NCBI GenBank assembly: GCA_005116775.1
Contig: SWDN01000011.1
Location: 232,483 to 286,180 of the forward strand
DNA from: Nitrospira sp.
Lineage (GTDB): Bacteria; Nitrospirota; Nitrospiria; Nitrospirales; Nitrospiraceae
Direction of reading: 5' to 3'
Length of the DNA stretch: 53,698 nucleotides
Made by a program: the position numbers and the translations under genes. Position 1 is the stretch's first letter; each line of letters opens with the position of its first letter. The notes below the pieces were generated by a model that worked only from the letters and a program-made list of their open reading frames with translations, was not told where the DNA came from and made no database searches. Below are positions 53,612 through 53,698 of the stretch, in pieces.

Positions 53612-53698
53612 GTGACAACCGGGCATCCTGAACTCATCGCCGCTATTTCATCCGAGATCATCAAAAACGGACCGATTCCCTTCGTCCGCTTCATGGAA
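53612..53698 (+). CDS. NDUFAF7/MidA-type SAM-dependent methyltransferase, N-terminus only
   Basis: The last 87 bases encode the start of a protein cut by the window edge: VTTGHPELIAAISSEIIKNG then PIPFVRFME. The GPIPFxRFME sequence is the typical N-terminal signature of the class I methyltransferases related to mitochondrial complex I assembly factor NDUFAF7 (DUF185). The GTG start has AGGAG six bases upstream, and TTG at 53606 is an alternative. The call rests on 29 residues. Confidence 0.75.
   Translation, partial: MTTGHPELIAAISSEIIKNGPIPFVRFME

Overview
The window is about 54 kb of gene-dense chromosome at roughly 55-58% G+C (estimated by eye). It comes from a Gram-negative bacterium: there are lipoproteins, a SurA-type chaperone, MurJ, MtgA and beta-barrel-like proteins. 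The gene families and the many small lipoproteins and PilZ proteins suggest a Nitrospira-like member of the Nitrospirota. That assignment is recall-based inference, since no marker gene such as 16S rRNA is present. I see no tRNA, rRNA, CRISPR array, intact insertion sequence or prophage.

Layout. 1-10 kb: 3' end of mfd, two parvulin chaperones, ysxC, mtgA, a translationally coupled trio (unknown protein, isoaspartyl peptidase, VOC protein), then murJ-ogt-dtd. 10-19 kb: a Zn-ribbon/PilZ protein, an HI0933-type flavoprotein with no normal start, xth, a Lys/Met-rich secreted protein with a clear terminator, an MscS-like gene group, a disulfide oxidoreductase, two DUF1653 paralogues around decayed gene remains, a BcsS-like barrel and a MEKHLA protein. 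19-30 kb: leuC-leuD plus a coupled membrane protein, a DUF1566 protein, a collapsed corA, a CysQ/IMPase-type phosphatase, a GspE/PilB ATPase beside a PilZ protein, an aminotransferase, another PilZ protein, a lytic transglycosylase, a LOG-like protein and exported MsrA. 30-41 kb: a LEA14-type lipoprotein overlapping a TPR protein, a secreted TldD/PmbA protein with a small lipoprotein, an orphan 679-residue lipoprotein with a decayed neighbour, an HTH/Zn-ribbon regulator, an RmlD-like reductase, ettA and a HugZ-like protein.

41-51.5 kb is the most unusual part. A four-gene minus-strand operon encodes a 1080-residue membrane protein with a large extracytoplasmic region and about eight membrane segments, then two serine hydrolases and a 55-residue Cys-rich protein. 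Upstream lie two paralogous lipoproteins, each joining a sugar-dehydrogenase-type beta-propeller to two or three copies of a roughly 115-residue module carrying an HxHxYxDxD-like signature. The right end holds a 3' remnant of selO, an FKBP-type lipoprotein and the first codons of an NDUFAF7/MidA-type methyltransferase.

Envelope biogenesis and c-di-GMP-type control are recurring themes. Local gene decay is also frequent: corA, a CBS-pair gene, selO, a small exported-protein gene and possibly the HI0933 gene.
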